A stretch of DNA of 64,000 nt from Bradyrhizobium sp. WSM1417 (GTDB taxonomy: Bacteria; Pseudomonadota; Alphaproteobacteria; Rhizobiales; Xanthobacteraceae): positions 1,106,392 to 1,170,391 of the forward strand of contig NZ_KI911783.1 of NCBI RefSeq assembly GCF_000515415.1, read 5' to 3'. The position numbers and the translations under genes are program-made. Each line of letters opens with the position of its first letter. The first letter of the stretch is position 1. Positions 37,356 to 47,038 of this stretch are shown here, in pieces. The notes under the pieces were generated by a model that searched no databases, was not told the origin of the DNA, and saw only the letters and a list, made by a program, of their open reading frames with translations.

Positions 37356-37893
37356 TCGGGGAGGAATCCTCCTCGGTGTCATCGCCGTCATCGCCCGCGA
37401 TCTCCTCCGGCAGCGCGATCACGACGCGGCCGCCCGTGAGATCGACCTCCGGCACCACCGCGTCCGTAAACGGCAGCAGCATCGTCGTGCCTGTCGGCGG
37501 AGCAATCTCGATGATGTCACCGGCGCCGAAATTGTGGATCGCGAGCACGCGGCCGAGCGCATCGCCGGCCGTGGTGACGGCGGCGAGCCCGATCAGATCG
37601 GTGTGGTAATATTCGCCCTCGTCCGTCGCGGGCAGCTTTTCGCGCGCGACGTAGAGCTCGATGCCGTTGAGGCGCTCGGCCTCATCGCGGGTCGTGACGC
37701 CCTTGAACGTCGCAACCAGATGATCCTTGGCCGGGCGCGCCGTTGCAACCTCGAATTGGCGCTTGCCGTCCTTGGACGAGAGCAGACCGTAGCTCCGCAC
37801 GGCAAATGGATCTTCCGTGAAGGTCCACAGTTTGACCGCGCCGCGCACACCATGCGCGGCGCCGATCCGCGCGACGCAGACCAGCGCCGGCAT
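37306..37893 (-). CDS. rimM: Ribosome maturation factor RimM
   Basis: A 195-residue 16S rRNA processing factor that binds S19 and helps assemble the 30S head. N-terminal [22 protein letters not shown] and the PRC-barrel part [37 protein letters not shown] are clear. The last residues ([13 protein letters not shown]) are encoded by the family B palindrome, and family members usually end earlier, so the tail looks like an addition. The start follows the rpsP stop by only nine bases. Confidence 0.95.
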   Translation of the reverse strand: MPALVCVARIGAAHGVRGAVKLWTFTEDPFAVRSYGLLSSKDGKRQFEVATARPAKDHLVATFKGVTTRDEAERLNGIELYVAREKLPATDEGEYYHTDLIGLAAVTTAGDALGRVLAIHNFGAGDIIEIAPPTGTTMLLPFTDAVVPEVDLTGGRVVIALPEEIAGDDGDDTEEDSSPSRAGLVRNLRTGGRDP

Positions 37894-37902
37894 GATCTGG
37901 CC

Positions 37903-38235
37903 TTAACCCTTCGCGGCGGCTTCGGCCTGCGCCTTGCGCTCCTTGCGCGGCACGGCCTTCTCCGGATTGTTGCGCACTTCGCGCTTCTTGACGCCGGCGG
38001 CGTCGAGGAAGCGCGACACGCGGTCCGACGGCTGCGCGCCCTTGGCAAGCCAGGCCTTCACCTTGTCCATGTCGAGCTTCAGACGGGTCTCGTTGTCCTT
38101 CGGCAGCAGCGGATTGAAATAGCCGAGACGCTCGATGAAGCGGCCATCGCGGGGAAAGCGCGAATCGGCGACGACGACGTGATAGACGGGGCGCTTCTTG
38201 GTGCCGGCGCGGGCGAGACGGATAACGACGGACAT
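37903..38235 (-). CDS. rpsP: 30S ribosomal protein S16
   Basis: A 110-residue S16, required for 30S assembly. Starts [43 protein letters not shown], with the S16 core complete by residue 80. The alanine/lysine-rich extension [13 protein letters not shown] at the C-terminus is usual in alphaproteobacteria. It is 86 bases downstream of ffh. Confidence 0.98.
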   Translation of the reverse strand: MSVVIRLARAGTKKRPVYHVVVADSRFPRDGRFIERLGYFNPLLPKDNETRLKLDMDKVKAWLAKGAQPSDRVSRFLDAAGVKKREVRNNPEKAVPRKERKAQAEAAAKG

Positions 38236-38321
38236 CTAAGTTCTCCTTCAAAGTACGTTTTGTTCGGTTGATTGGTATTCCGCGTTGCGCGAGACCGTTG
38301 CGATCTCCCGCGACGAATTCC

Positions 38322-39869
38322 TCATTTCTTCTTGCCGGGGAAACCGCCGAGGCCCGGCAGCATCGGCTTGCCGCTCAGCCCGGTCAGGCCCGGAACGTTC
38401 GGCAGACCCTGGCGCAGCCCGGGCGGTAAATCCTTCGGCAGGCTGGGCAGACCTTGTCCGCCGCCACCCTGCATCTTTTCCTGCAGCGCCTTCATCTCTT
38501 CCGGCGAAGGCGGCTTCATGCCGCCGCCAAAACCCATCGCCTGCGCGATGCCGGCGAGCGGACCGCGCTTGCCGGAGCCCATGGCCTTCATCATGTCGGC
38601 CATGTTCCGGTGCATCTTCAGCAACTTGTTGACCTGCTCGACGCTCTGGCCGGAACCCGCCGCGATGCGCTTCTTGCGGCTGGCCTTGAGCAAATCGGGA
38701 TGACGGCGCTCGTCGCGCGTCATGGAATCGATTACCGCGACCTGGCGCTTCAAGATCTTGTCGTCGATGCCGGCGGCCGCGATCTGGTTCTTCATCTTGG
38801 CGATGCCGGGCATCATGCCCATTAGGCCGCTGATGCCGCCCATATTGGCCATCTGCGACAGCTGCTCGCGCATGTCGTTGAGGTCGAACTGACCCTTGCG
38901 CATCCGCTCGGCGGTGCGCGCGGCCTTTTCGGCATCGATGTTGGCGGCGGCGCGTTCGACCAGCGACACCACGTCGCCCATGCCGAGGATGCGGCCGGCG
39001 ATACGGTCGGGATGGAAATCCTCCAGCGCGTCGGTCTTTTCACCGGTGCCGAGCAGCTTGATCGGCTTGCCGGTGACCGCGCGCATCGACAGCGCGGCGC
39101 CGCCGCGGCCGTCGCCGTCGACTCGTGTCAGCACGATGCCGGTGAGGCCGACGCGCTCGTCGAAGGCGCGGGCGAGGTTGACGGCGTCCTGGCCGGTGAG
39201 GCTGTCCGCCACCAGCAGCACTTCATGCGGATTGGCGGCGGCTTTGATGGCTGCCGCTTCCGCCATCATCTCTTCGTCGAGCGTGGTGCGGCCGGCGGTG
39301 TCGAGCAGCACGACGTCGTAGCCGCCGAGCTTGCCGGCCTCGAGCGCGCGCTTCGCGATCTGCGCCGGCTGCTGGCCGGCGACGATCGGCAGCGTCGGAA
39401 TGTCGAGATCGCGGCCCAGGACGGCCAGCTGCTCCATCGCCGCGGGACGGTAGATGTCGAGCGAGGCCATCAGCACCTTGCGCTTGTCGCGCTGGACCAT
39501 GCGACGGGCGAGCTTTGCGGTCGTGGTGGTCTTGCCGGAGCCTTGCAGGCCGACCATCATGATCGGCACCGGCGGCACGGAATTGATGTCGATGGTCTGG
39601 CTTTCGGCGCCGAGCGTGTTGATCAACTCGTCGTGGACGATCTTGACCACCATCTGGCCTGGCGTCACCGACTTGACGACGGTGGCGCCGATCGCCTGCT
39701 CGCGGACCCGCTCGGTGAAGCTGCGCACCACCTCTAACGCGACGTCGGCTTCCAGCAGTGCGCGGCGCACCTCGCGCATGGCGGCGTCGACGTCCTTTTC
39801 GGTCAGCGCACCGCGCCCCGTCAGACGATCGAGAATGCCGCCAAGCCGTTCCGACAGATTGTCGAACAA
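38322..39869 (-). CDS. ffh: Signal recognition particle protein Ffh
   Basis: A 515-residue SRP GTPase that brings nascent membrane proteins to FtsY. N domain starts MFDNLSERLGGILDRLTG; G domain has GLQGSGKTTTTAKLA (about 107-121), DTAGRTTLDEEM and TRVDGDGRGG. The methionine-rich M domain (about 300-460) includes GMMPGIAKMK and ends with a long Gly/Pro/Lys tail. The start codon is TTG, with GGGA eight bases upstream, which is unusual for a housekeeping gene. The SRP RNA gene is not in this window. Confidence 0.97.
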   Translation of the reverse strand: MFDNLSERLGGILDRLTGRGALTEKDVDAAMREVRRALLEADVALEVVRSFTERVREQAIGATVVKSVTPGQMVVKIVHDELINTLGAESQTIDINSVPPVPIMMVGLQGSGKTTTTAKLARRMVQRDKRKVLMASLDIYRPAAMEQLAVLGRDLDIPTLPIVAGQQPAQIAKRALEAGKLGGYDVVLLDTAGRTTLDEEMMAEAAAIKAAANPHEVLLVADSLTGQDAVNLARAFDERVGLTGIVLTRVDGDGRGGAALSMRAVTGKPIKLLGTGEKTDALEDFHPDRIAGRILGMGDVVSLVERAAANIDAEKAARTAERMRKGQFDLNDMREQLSQMANMGGISGLMGMMPGIAKMKNQIAAAGIDDKILKRQVAVIDSMTRDERRHPDLLKASRKKRIAAGSGQSVEQVNKLLKMHRNMADMMKAMGSGKRGPLAGIAQAMGFGGGMKPPSPEEMKALQEKMQGGGGQGLPSLPKDLPPGLRQGLPNVPGLTGLSGKPMLPGLGGFPGKKK

Positions 39870-39917
39870 TGCCGTTGTCCCTTGTCCTGCCTACGCAGGG
39901 TTGCCGTATTCACCGTC

Positions 39918-40018
39918 GTCATGCCCCGGCTTGACCGGGCATCCAGTACGCCGCGGCGCGTCGGCTCAAGCCGAGCTGCCTCTGGAATACTGGATCCCCC
40001 GCCTTCGCGGGGGATGAC
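39918..40018. repeat. Intergenic palindrome, family A, copy 2
   Basis: A 101-bp copy with arms CCCCGGCTTGACCGGG and CCCCCGCCTTCGCGGGGG joined by ATCCAGTACGCCG and TCTGGAATACTGGAT segments. It lies between the divergent ffh and metallo-hydrolase genes. Confidence 0.85.
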
Positions 40019-40317
40019 CACTTCCTTCGCGAAGCGATCTTCCAAACACCTTTACGCCCGAGGGCGCATAGCGCTGTCGGGCGTGGGCCTCTGGCCTCTG
40101 GGGCCAGTGGGCGGGTCGAAAAGAAAGCCTTTTCGAGAAAGTGGCCGGGTTAAACGCCGCTGCCGCCCGAAAGTCAAGGAAAGTTAGGGTGCCGGGACGC
40201 CGTTGGCAGGGCAAGGTCTTGAAAATAGGACATTTTCGGCACTGGGTTCCTTTTTCGGCGGCCCCGCCCATATAGCGGTGATGTCTTACCGCTCCGACCA
40301 TCCCTGAAGCCAGATCC

Positions 40318-41382
40318 GTGCCGATCACCCGCCGCCGCTTTTTCGGACTGCTCGCCGGGGCCGGCGCGTTGGTCGGCGTGCCCTCCCTTTGGATGTCCCG
40401 CATGAAAACCTATGACGGCCCGGTCTCCGACCATTTCGACGGCCTGAACTTCTTCGATCCGGACGGCGTGCCGCCGAAATCGCTTCGTGAGGTCCTGCGC
40501 TGGCAATTCGGCGGCAAGCGGCAGCGCGCGAGCTGGCCGGATTGGGCGCCGAGCCCCCATGCCGACACCCCGCCGGACCGCGTCGACGGCGACAAGGTGC
40601 GGCTCTCTTTCGTCGGCCACGCCAGCTGGCTGATCCAGACCGGCGGCCTCAATATTCTCGTCGATCCCGTCTGGTCGACGCGGGTCTCGCCCGTCAGCTT
40701 TGCCGGGCCGAAGCGGCACAACGATCCCGGCATTGCGTTCGAGAAGCTGCCGAAGATCGATGTCGTGCTGGTCTCGCACGGCCATTACGATCATCTCGAC
40801 ATGGCGACGCTGTCGCGGCTCGCCAAGAATTTTGCCCCGCGTGTGGTGACCCCGCTCGGCAATGACGTCACGATGCGCAGCACCGATGGGACGATCAAGG
40901 TGGAAGCGTTCGACTGGCACGATCGCATCGAGCTCGGCGGCGGTATCGCCGTGACGCTGGTGCCGACCCGGCATTGGTCGGCGCGCGGCATGTTCGATCG
41001 CAACAAGGCGCTGTGGGCGAGCTTCGTGCTGGAGACGCCGGCGGGGAAAATCTACGTCGTCTGCGATTCCGGCTATGGCGATGGCGGGCATTTCCGCCGC
41101 GTCGCGGACAAACACGGCCCGTTGCGCTTGGCGATCCTCCCGATCGGCGCCTACGAGCCGCGCTGGTTCATGCGCGACCAGCACATGAATCCGGAAGACG
41201 CGGTGAAGGCGCTCGCGGATTGCGGCGCGCAAGCCGCACTCGGGCATCACCACGGCACGTTTCAGCTGACCGATGAAGCAATCGATGCGCCGGCGAAGGC
41301 GCTGGTCGAGGCGCTCGATGCCGCGAAGGTTCCGCAGGAGCGGTTTGTCGCGATGAAGCCGGGGCAGGTGGTGGAGATCTGA
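40318..41382 (+). CDS. Tat-exported MBL-fold metallo-hydrolase (NAPE-PLD/UlaG-like)
   Basis: A 354-residue metallohydrolase with a twin-arginine signal TRRRFFGLLAGAGALVGV (about 4-21) and therefore exported folded to the periplasm. The metal site has LVSHGHYDHLDMATL (HxHxDH, about 150), HWSARGM, CDSGYGDGGHF and GHHHGTF near the C-terminus. The N-terminal DHFDGLNFFDPDG is typical of the NAPE-hydrolysing phospholipase D/YtnP relatives. A lipid-like phosphodiester is a plausible substrate but unproven. Start is GTG at 40318. It is followed by a family B palindrome. Confidence 0.87.
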   Translation: MPITRRRFFGLLAGAGALVGVPSLWMSRMKTYDGPVSDHFDGLNFFDPDGVPPKSLREVLRWQFGGKRQRASWPDWAPSPHADTPPDRVDGDKVRLSFVGHASWLIQTGGLNILVDPVWSTRVSPVSFAGPKRHNDPGIAFEKLPKIDVVLVSHGHYDHLDMATLSRLAKNFAPRVVTPLGNDVTMRSTDGTIKVEAFDWHDRIELGGGIAVTLVPTRHWSARGMFDRNKALWASFVLETPAGKIYVVCDSGYGDGGHFRRVADKHGPLRLAILPIGAYEPRWFMRDQHMNPEDAVKALADCGAQAALGHHHGTFQLTDEAIDAPAKALVEALDAAKVPQERFVAMKPGQVVEI

Positions 41383-41407
41383 TTCGCCCGTGCGATTTAT
41401 CTCCGCT

Positions 41408-41540
41408 GTCGTCCCGGACAAGCGGAGCGCAGATCCGGGACCCATAGCCACAGGGAGAAGTTTGGCGAAGATTCGGAGTTACCTGTGTCGCGTCACAACC
41501 ACTCCCTGTGGTTATGGGTCCCGGCCTGCGCCGGGACGAC
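41408..41540. repeat. Intergenic palindrome, family B, copy 4
   Basis: A 133-bp copy with inner arms at 41435-41456 and 41502-41524 that pair over more than 20 bases with one G-T wobble. It lies between convergent genes. Confidence 0.87.
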
Positions 41541-41575
41541 ACCGTTGATGTGGCCGGCAGTGTGCCTTGTACGGC

Positions 41576-42292
41576 CTACGGCCCCTGCTTGATCGCCCAG
41601 CTCACATTCACCGTCACCGCCAGCGTTTCCTCGCCCGGCGCGACCGCGGCCTGCGGTGCGGCCATCGGCGCTGCGGCCATGCGTCCCTTGAACAGCGGCA
41701 TCGGGGCGCCGCCTTCGGACACGCTGAGCGGCGCGCCGAGCGTGACGCCGGTGGCCTTGGCGTAGATCTCCGCTTTGCGGCGGGCGTCTGCGACCGCCTT
41801 CTCGCGGGCATCGTCGAGCAGTTTCGAGGCCTGCGTCACCTCGAAGGAGATGTTGCCGATATCGTTGGCGCCGGCGCCGACCAGCGTGTCGATGATGGCG
41901 GCGACCTTGGTCACGTCGCGGATCTTCACGGTGACGCGGTTTGAGGCGCGGAAGCCGACCACGGGTGAGGCACCGCTGGATTTGTTCTGGCCGTATTGCG
42001 GCTGCAGCGACAGCCGCGAGGTCTGGTAATCCTTCTCGTCAATGCCTGCGCCCTTCAGCGCCAGCAGCACCTTGCCCATCGCGGCGTTGTTGGCGTCGGA
42101 GGCTTCCTTCGCCGACTTGGCGTCGTTGGCGACGCCGGCGTCGATCTGCGCGAGATCAGGCGCGGCGGAGATCGTGGCTTCGCCGCTCACCGAAATCGCG
42201 GACGGAAAATCGTCGGCAAGCGCAGGCGTTGCCGGCAGCGCGGCGGCAAAGGACGTGACAAGGGAGGTCAAAAGGATGGCAGGCTTTTTCAT
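41576..42292 (-). CDS. SIMPL (DUF541) domain periplasmic protein
   Basis: A 238-residue exported protein with signal peptide MKKPAILLTSLVTSFAAAL, cleaved near ALADD. The SIMPL domain has ISVSGEATISAAPDLAQI, a helical SAKEASDANNAAMGKVLLALKGAGID, YQTSRLSLQPQY and AREKAVADARRKAEIYAKATG. Members oligomerise and are linked with oxidative-stress protection, but the function is unclear. It starts five bases after the GyrI-like gene's stop, so the two form an operon with matching export. Confidence 0.9.
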   Translation of the reverse strand: MKKPAILLTSLVTSFAAALPATPALADDFPSAISVSGEATISAAPDLAQIDAGVANDAKSAKEASDANNAAMGKVLLALKGAGIDEKDYQTSRLSLQPQYGQNKSSGASPVVGFRASNRVTVKIRDVTKVAAIIDTLVGAGANDIGNISFEVTQASKLLDDAREKAVADARRKAEIYAKATGVTLGAPLSVSEGGAPMPLFKGRMAAAPMAAPQAAVAPGEETLAVTVNVSWAIKQGP

Positions 42293-42297
42293 AGGTC

Positions 42298-43083
42298 TCA
42301 CTTCAGCGGCACGAATACATTGATCACGAGCTTGTCCTCCGCCGTCTTCAGGGGATCGGTGAGGTACTCCTCGATGAAGGTGTCCTTGGCTTCCAGCTTC
42401 TTGTCGTCGAGGTGATTGGTGATCGCCTCATAGGTGTTGTCCATGTTGTCGTAGGAGCCGCGATGGACGAATTTCAGCGCCTTGCCCTCCGGCGATTTGC
42501 CGACGCTCATGTCCTTGGGCAGGTTCTTCGGGTCCTGCTCGACCGGGATCTCGGCTAGGAAGGTGAAGCCGGTATCGTCGGTCGAGGTGTAGACGATCAT
42601 CGAATTGCCGGCGTGCTTGATGCCCTGCTTGTCCAGCAGCGTGTTCAGCGCCTTGAAGGCGTCGATCAGCGTGTCGAAGGCCGAGTCCCAATTGGCAGTG
42701 CCCTTGACCATCACGACCTTCTTGGGCTCGAGCGTGGTCTCCTGGCCGAAGGGATCGGCCGTCTGCACGGGAGCCGGCGTCGCGGCCGCAGCCGGGGGCG
42801 GAGTGGCCGGGCTGGGTGAGGCGCTGGCTGCGGGCGAAGGCGAGGTTGCAGGGGAGGTTGCAGGCGACATTGAGGGGCTTGGGGAGGCGCTGGCCGCCGG
42901 CGAGGGCGTGGCCGCGGGTGCAGCGCTCGCGGCCGGGGAGGGCGAAGCCGACGGGGCCGGCGAGGGGCTCGCTGATGCGGCCGGCGCCGGGCTCGGCGTT
43001 TGGGCCAGCGTGGCCGACAGACCAAACGACAAGGCCGCTGCCGGAATCAGCGCGGCCAAAGCGAGACGACGAAACCTGAACAT
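42298..43083 (-). CDS. Secreted GyrI-like domain protein with a long Pro/Ser/Ala linker
   Basis: A 261-residue exported protein. Signal peptide MFRFRRLALAALIPAAALSF is followed by a linker of about 80 residues (about 30-110) almost entirely of Ala, Ser, Pro and Thr in ASPSPA-type repeats, then a C-terminal GyrI/AraC-E-type ligand-binding domain with VVMVKGTANWDSAFDTLIDAF and GKALKFVHRGSYDNMDNTYEA. The linker would be an extended tether, perhaps in the cell wall or periplasm. A GyrI-like domain outside the cytoplasm is unusual. GGGGAG precedes ATG 43083; the frame is open further upstream. Confidence 0.87.
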   Translation of the reverse strand: MFRFRRLALAALIPAAALSFGLSATLAQTPSPAPAASASPSPAPSASPSPAASAAPAATPSPAASASPSPSMSPATSPATSPSPAASASPSPATPPPAAAATPAPVQTADPFGQETTLEPKKVVMVKGTANWDSAFDTLIDAFKALNTLLDKQGIKHAGNSMIVYTSTDDTGFTFLAEIPVEQDPKNLPKDMSVGKSPEGKALKFVHRGSYDNMDNTYEAITNHLDDKKLEAKDTFIEEYLTDPLKTAEDKLVINVFVPLK

Positions 43084-43303
43084 TTTTATTCTCCCCAATA
43101 GCTTATCCGCCAAGGCCTTGCGTCCCCGAGGCCTTAACCCGGCCGCATGTCCCGGATCGCGCGAATTTCGCCGTTCTAACACGCGAGCGCCGAATTCGTC
43201 CCATGACAGATGCGTCATGGCAGCCTCCTGGCTCTTGTCGGCAAATCACTGGCCAAGAGGGCCAAGGATCGCCATATAAGGCAGGCGAAATTCGGGAATT
43301 TTC

Positions 43304-44179
43304 ATGAGCGCGTTGGCCAACCACGCATTTGCCAAGATGAACGGCATCGGCAACGAGATCGTCGTTGTCGACATGCGCGATTCCACCTCAAAGATCACCC
43401 CGGACGATGCCCGCGCAGTGGCATCGGCCCGAGGCGGCGTGCCCTACGACCAGCTCATGGTGCTGCAGAAGCCGCGCTTCGCCGGCACCGAGGCCTTCAT
43501 CAGCATCTACAACTGTGACGGCTCCGAGGCCGGCGCCTGCGGCAACGGCATGCGCTGCGTGGTGCGCCGCGTCTTCGAGAAGACCGGCCAGACCAATGCA
43601 ACGTTCGAGACGGCCGCGGGCCTGCTCAATGCCTGGCAGGGTCCGGCGCCGGATCTTTATACGGTGGACATGGGCGCGCCAAAGTTCGGCTGGCAGGACA
43701 TTCCGCTCGACCAGGAATTCCGCGACACCCGCTACATCGAATTGCAGATCGGTCCGATCGACAATCCGATCCTGCATTCGCCCTCGGTGGTCAGCATGGG
43801 CAATCCGCATGCGATCTTCTGGGTCGATGACGTCAATGCCTACGACCTCGAGCGTTTTGGTCCGCTGCTGGAAAACCACCCGATCTTCCCCGAGCGCGCC
43901 AACATCACGCTCGCCCATATCGTCGATCCCCAGCACATCACGATCCGCACCTGGGAACGCGGCGCCGGCCTGACCAGGGCCTGCGGCTCGGCCGCATGTG
44001 CCACGGCGGTCGCGGCGGCGCGGCTGAAACGCGCCGGGCGCAATGTCGAGATCACGCTGCCCGGCGGCAAGCTCGGGATCGAATGGCGCGAGCGCGACGA
44101 TCACGTGCTGATGACGGGCACGGCGACCTTTGAATATGAGGGCCGTTTCGATCCGGCGCTGTTCGCGCCGGTCGGCTGA
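43304..44179 (+). CDS. dapF: Diaminopimelate epimerase
   Basis: A 291-residue enzyme that converts LL- to meso-diaminopimelate for peptidoglycan and lysine. The two catalytic cysteines are in [14 protein letters not shown] (about 82-95) and [15 protein letters not shown] (about 226), with [12 protein letters not shown] and [12 protein letters not shown] as conserved substrate loops. Starts [21 protein letters not shown]. The stop overlaps mtaB's start as TGATG, indicating an operon with translational coupling. Confidence 0.98.
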   Translation: MSALANHAFAKMNGIGNEIVVVDMRDSTSKITPDDARAVASARGGVPYDQLMVLQKPRFAGTEAFISIYNCDGSEAGACGNGMRCVVRRVFEKTGQTNATFETAAGLLNAWQGPAPDLYTVDMGAPKFGWQDIPLDQEFRDTRYIELQIGPIDNPILHSPSVVSMGNPHAIFWVDDVNAYDLERFGPLLENHPIFPERANITLAHIVDPQHITIRTWERGAGLTRACGSAACATAVAAARLKRAGRNVEITLPGGKLGIEWRERDDHVLMTGTATFEYEGRFDPALFAPVG

Positions 44180-45432
44180 TGGGCGTCGATATCGTCACCT
44201 TCGGCTGTCGCCTCAACACGTTCGAGGCCGAGGTGATCCGCCGCGAGGCGGAAGGCGCGGGCCTTTCAGATACCATCGTCATCAATAGCTGCGCCGTCAC
44301 CAACGAAGCGGTGGCGCAGGCGCGCCAGTCAATCCGCAAATTGAAGCGCGAGCGGCCGGGTGCGCGCATCGTCGTCACCGGTTGCGCGGCGCAGACGCAA
44401 AGCGGCATGTTCGCCGAGATGGCCGAGGTCGATCGCGTCGTCGGCAATGACGACAAGATGCGGTCGTCCGCATGGCGCGAGGCGCGTGCGGCGTTCGATC
44501 TCGGTGCGAGCGAAAAAACCGCCGTCAGCGACATCATGGCGGTGAAGGAGATGGCGCCGCATCTCATCGACGGCTTTGCGAGCGGCCTGCCACGCGTGTT
44601 CGTGCAGGTGCAGAACGGCTGCGACCATCGCTGCACTTTCTGCATCATTCCGTTCGGGCGCGGCAATTCGCGCTCGGTGCCGATGGGCGCGGTGGTCGAT
44701 CAGGTGCGGGCATTGGCCGAGCGCGGCCATGCCGAGATCGTGCTGACCGGCGTCGACCTCACCAGTTACGGCACCGACTTGCCGGGCGCGCCGAAACTCG
44801 GCCTGCTGACGAAGCAGATCTTGCGGCATGTGCCGGAGCTGAGGCGCCTGCGCATCTCCTCGATCGATTCGATCGAGGCGGACAGCGATCTGTTGGATGC
44901 CATTGCTGAGGATTCGCGGCTGATGCCGCATCTGCACCTGTCGCTGCAGTCCGGCGACGACATGATCTTGAAGCGCATGAAGCGGCGGCATACGCGCGGC
45001 GACGCCATCGCGTTCTGCGATCAGGTCCGCCGGCTGCGCCCGGATATCGCGCTGGGGGCCGACATCATCGCGGGCTTTCCGACCGAGACAGAGGAGATGT
45101 TCTCGCGCTCGCTCGATCTGGTCGAGCAATGCGGCCTGACGTTCCTCCACGTCTTCCCCTATTCGCCGCGTCCCGGCACGCCGGCCGCGCGGATGCCGCA
45201 GGTCGCGGGCGTTGCAATCAAGCAGCGGGCGAAGCGGCTGCGCTCGGTCGGTGAGGCCGCGCTTCTGCAGCGGCTGCAAGCCGAGATGGGCGCCACGCGT
45301 GAGGTGCTGATCGAGAGCGACGGTCAGGGACGGACGGAGCATTATCTGCCGGTGGCGATCGCAAGTGAGCGTATCGGCAGCGTCGTGCCGCTGCGGATCG
45401 CCGGTCGTGATGGCGCGCGGCTGACGACATAA
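44179..45432 (+). CDS. mtaB: tRNA N6-threonylcarbamoyladenosine (t6A37) methylthiotransferase MtaB
   Basis: A 417-residue radical SAM enzyme that adds a methylthio group to t6A at tRNA position 37. N-terminal UPF0004 domain with cysteines in FGCRLNTFEAEV, NSCAVTNEA and VTGCAAQTQ. Radical SAM CxxxCxxC motif in GCDHRCTFCIIPFGRGNSRS (about 149-170), followed by EIVLTGVDLTSYG. A TRAM-like C-terminal segment is short. Its start overlaps the dapF stop as TGATG. Confidence 0.95.
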   Translation: MGVDIVTFGCRLNTFEAEVIRREAEGAGLSDTIVINSCAVTNEAVAQARQSIRKLKRERPGARIVVTGCAAQTQSGMFAEMAEVDRVVGNDDKMRSSAWREARAAFDLGASEKTAVSDIMAVKEMAPHLIDGFASGLPRVFVQVQNGCDHRCTFCIIPFGRGNSRSVPMGAVVDQVRALAERGHAEIVLTGVDLTSYGTDLPGAPKLGLLTKQILRHVPELRRLRISSIDSIEADSDLLDAIAEDSRLMPHLHLSLQSGDDMILKRMKRRHTRGDAIAFCDQVRRLRPDIALGADIIAGFPTETEEMFSRSLDLVEQCGLTFLHVFPYSPRPGTPAARMPQVAGVAIKQRAKRLRSVGEAALLQRLQAEMGATREVLIESDGQGRTEHYLPVAIASERIGSVVPLRIAGRDGARLTT

Positions 45433-45469
45433 TCGATTGCAATGAGGCGCGACGCGCTGCATCTCCAGT

Positions 45470-45609
45470 GTCGTCCCGGCGAAGGCCGGGACCCATACCG
45501 CGTGATCTATCGGTGATGCGCGGTGCTTGTCCCAACCAAGCAGAGTAACGGGCCGTCGTCGGCCAAACTTCTCCCTGTGGTTATGGGTCCCGGCCTTCGC
45601 CGGGACGAC
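45470..45609. repeat. Intergenic palindrome, family B, copy 5
   Basis: A 140-bp variant with left arm GTCGTCCCGGCGAAGGCCGGGAC and right arm GGTTATGGGTCCCGGCCTTC..., the outer ends complementary. It lies between convergent mtaB and the DUF2336 gene. Confidence 0.83.
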
Positions 45610-45645
45610 ACCGAAGGTGGAGAAGCAGCGCGCCCCAAACAGCCT

Positions 45646-46755
45646 TTAAGACGCCCGCACCTGCCAGAACCGCAGCGTCCGCCGCGCATTCTCCGGGGTC
45701 ATGCGCGCGTAATGGCTTTGAGCCCTTGCGATATCGGCCGGCTTCATTGTGCCGGTCGCAAAGCGGCTCTGAAGCACGGCGGCGGTGGTTTCCCAGCTGA
45801 GTTGCGCCGCCTTGCACGGCACCAGCAGGCCGTCCTCGCGCAGGCTTTGCATCAACGGGCGAATCACTTCGACGGTCGATCCCGACAATGCGGCCAATGC
45901 GGCCACCGCTTCTTCATAACGCCGCTGCGTTGCGAAGCCGAGCAGCGTCGCTTCGCTGAGCTGGCCGGTCGCCTTCAGGCCTGCGACAGCGCGCTTGGCG
46001 CCTTCGAAATCGCGGACCCCCGACATCTCGCGCTCGACACCGACGGTGACGGCGGCGATCGCGCTCTGGATCTCCTCGAACAGATGCGGCGGAGCGCGCG
46101 ACAACAGCCGGGTCCGCACGGCCTCGCTCGCCGAGCGCAGCAAGTGACGGCGCAGGTCCGACGGCAAATCGACGCGGACGCCGACGCTGACCGCGAGCTC
46201 GGGATCGGCCTCCGCCTGTCCGACGATGACGGCAAATCCGTTTCCGGACACGCGCGCGCCGGGATTGGCGGCGAGCCGGCGGCTGACGCTGGGATAGCGC
46301 CGAGCCAGCAATGCATCGGTGACGATCTCTTTCAGCCACCAGCGCCCGGCGACCGCGAGCAGATGCGGCTCGCCCTTGCTGGAGGCGATCTGGACCAGCG
46401 CGCCGTCGTCGAGGCGCGCGGATTCCTGCAGCACGGGACCAGCGATGCGGATTTCGTCATTGTTGGCGAGCCGGCGAATGACCGATGGCGGCGCCTGCGC
46501 GATCGGCGCGAGCTGCGCGCTGATCTCGGCGAGCGCTACGCGCGCGCCCATGTCGGCGATGGCGCGGAGCTCGATGGTGCCGATCAGGCGATCGAGCACG
46601 TCGTCGAACAGTGCGATCTGCTCGTCATCGAAACTGCCGGCGGATGACAGGAACAGGTCGGTGACACGGCGGGCGGTTGCCAGGCCCTTTTCCGCGGAGC
46701 CTGTCCGAAGCGCGGACTCGACCTCGTCGATGATCGATAATTCGGCCGTGGACAT
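45646..46755 (-). CDS. DUF2336 domain protein
   Basis: A 369-residue, almost entirely helical protein matching the DUF2336 family of alphaproteobacteria. Repeated short helical pairs such as TGSAEKGLATARRVTDLFL, IGTIELRAIADMGARVALAE and ISAQLAPIAQAPPSVIRRLAN suggest a HEAT/ARM-like repeat scaffold. No enzyme motif, cysteine cluster or signal peptide. Function unknown. ATG 46755 is preferred to an earlier in-frame start at 46803. Confidence 0.8.
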   Translation of the reverse strand: MSTAELSIIDEVESALRTGSAEKGLATARRVTDLFLSSAGSFDDEQIALFDDVLDRLIGTIELRAIADMGARVALAEISAQLAPIAQAPPSVIRRLANNDEIRIAGPVLQESARLDDGALVQIASSKGEPHLLAVAGRWWLKEIVTDALLARRYPSVSRRLAANPGARVSGNGFAVIVGQAEADPELAVSVGVRVDLPSDLRRHLLRSASEAVRTRLLSRAPPHLFEEIQSAIAAVTVGVEREMSGVRDFEGAKRAVAGLKATGQLSEATLLGFATQRRYEEAVAALAALSGSTVEVIRPLMQSLREDGLLVPCKAAQLSWETTAAVLQSRFATGTMKPADIARAQSHYARMTPENARRTLRFWQVRAS

Positions 46756-46900
46756 GACGCGCAGCTCGTCCTGAGCAGATTGACGGAAGCTTGTTCTAAG
46801 CAACCGCTATCATTAGCGACGAGCACTGAACGTTTCGTAAACTATAGGGGAAGCTGGTGGCTTGGAGCTGCATCTCGATTTCGCCGCGCAGGTACTGCGC

Positions 46901-47023
46901 TCCCTCCCCCGCTTGCGGGGGAGGGTCGGGGAGAGGGTGCTTCCTCTAACGAGAAACCCCCAAGAGGAGAGAGCCCTCACCCGCCGCGCTTCGCGCGACG
47001 ACCTCTCCCGCAAGCGGGAGAGG
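46901..47023. repeat. Intergenic palindrome, family C, copy 2
   Basis: A 123-bp copy with terminal hairpins TCCCCCGCTTGCGGGGGA and CTCTCCCGCAAGCGGGAGAG, separated by spacer sequence. It sits between genes oriented on the same (minus) strand. Confidence 0.83.
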
Positions 47024-47038
47024 TAAACGACAGCGCCA

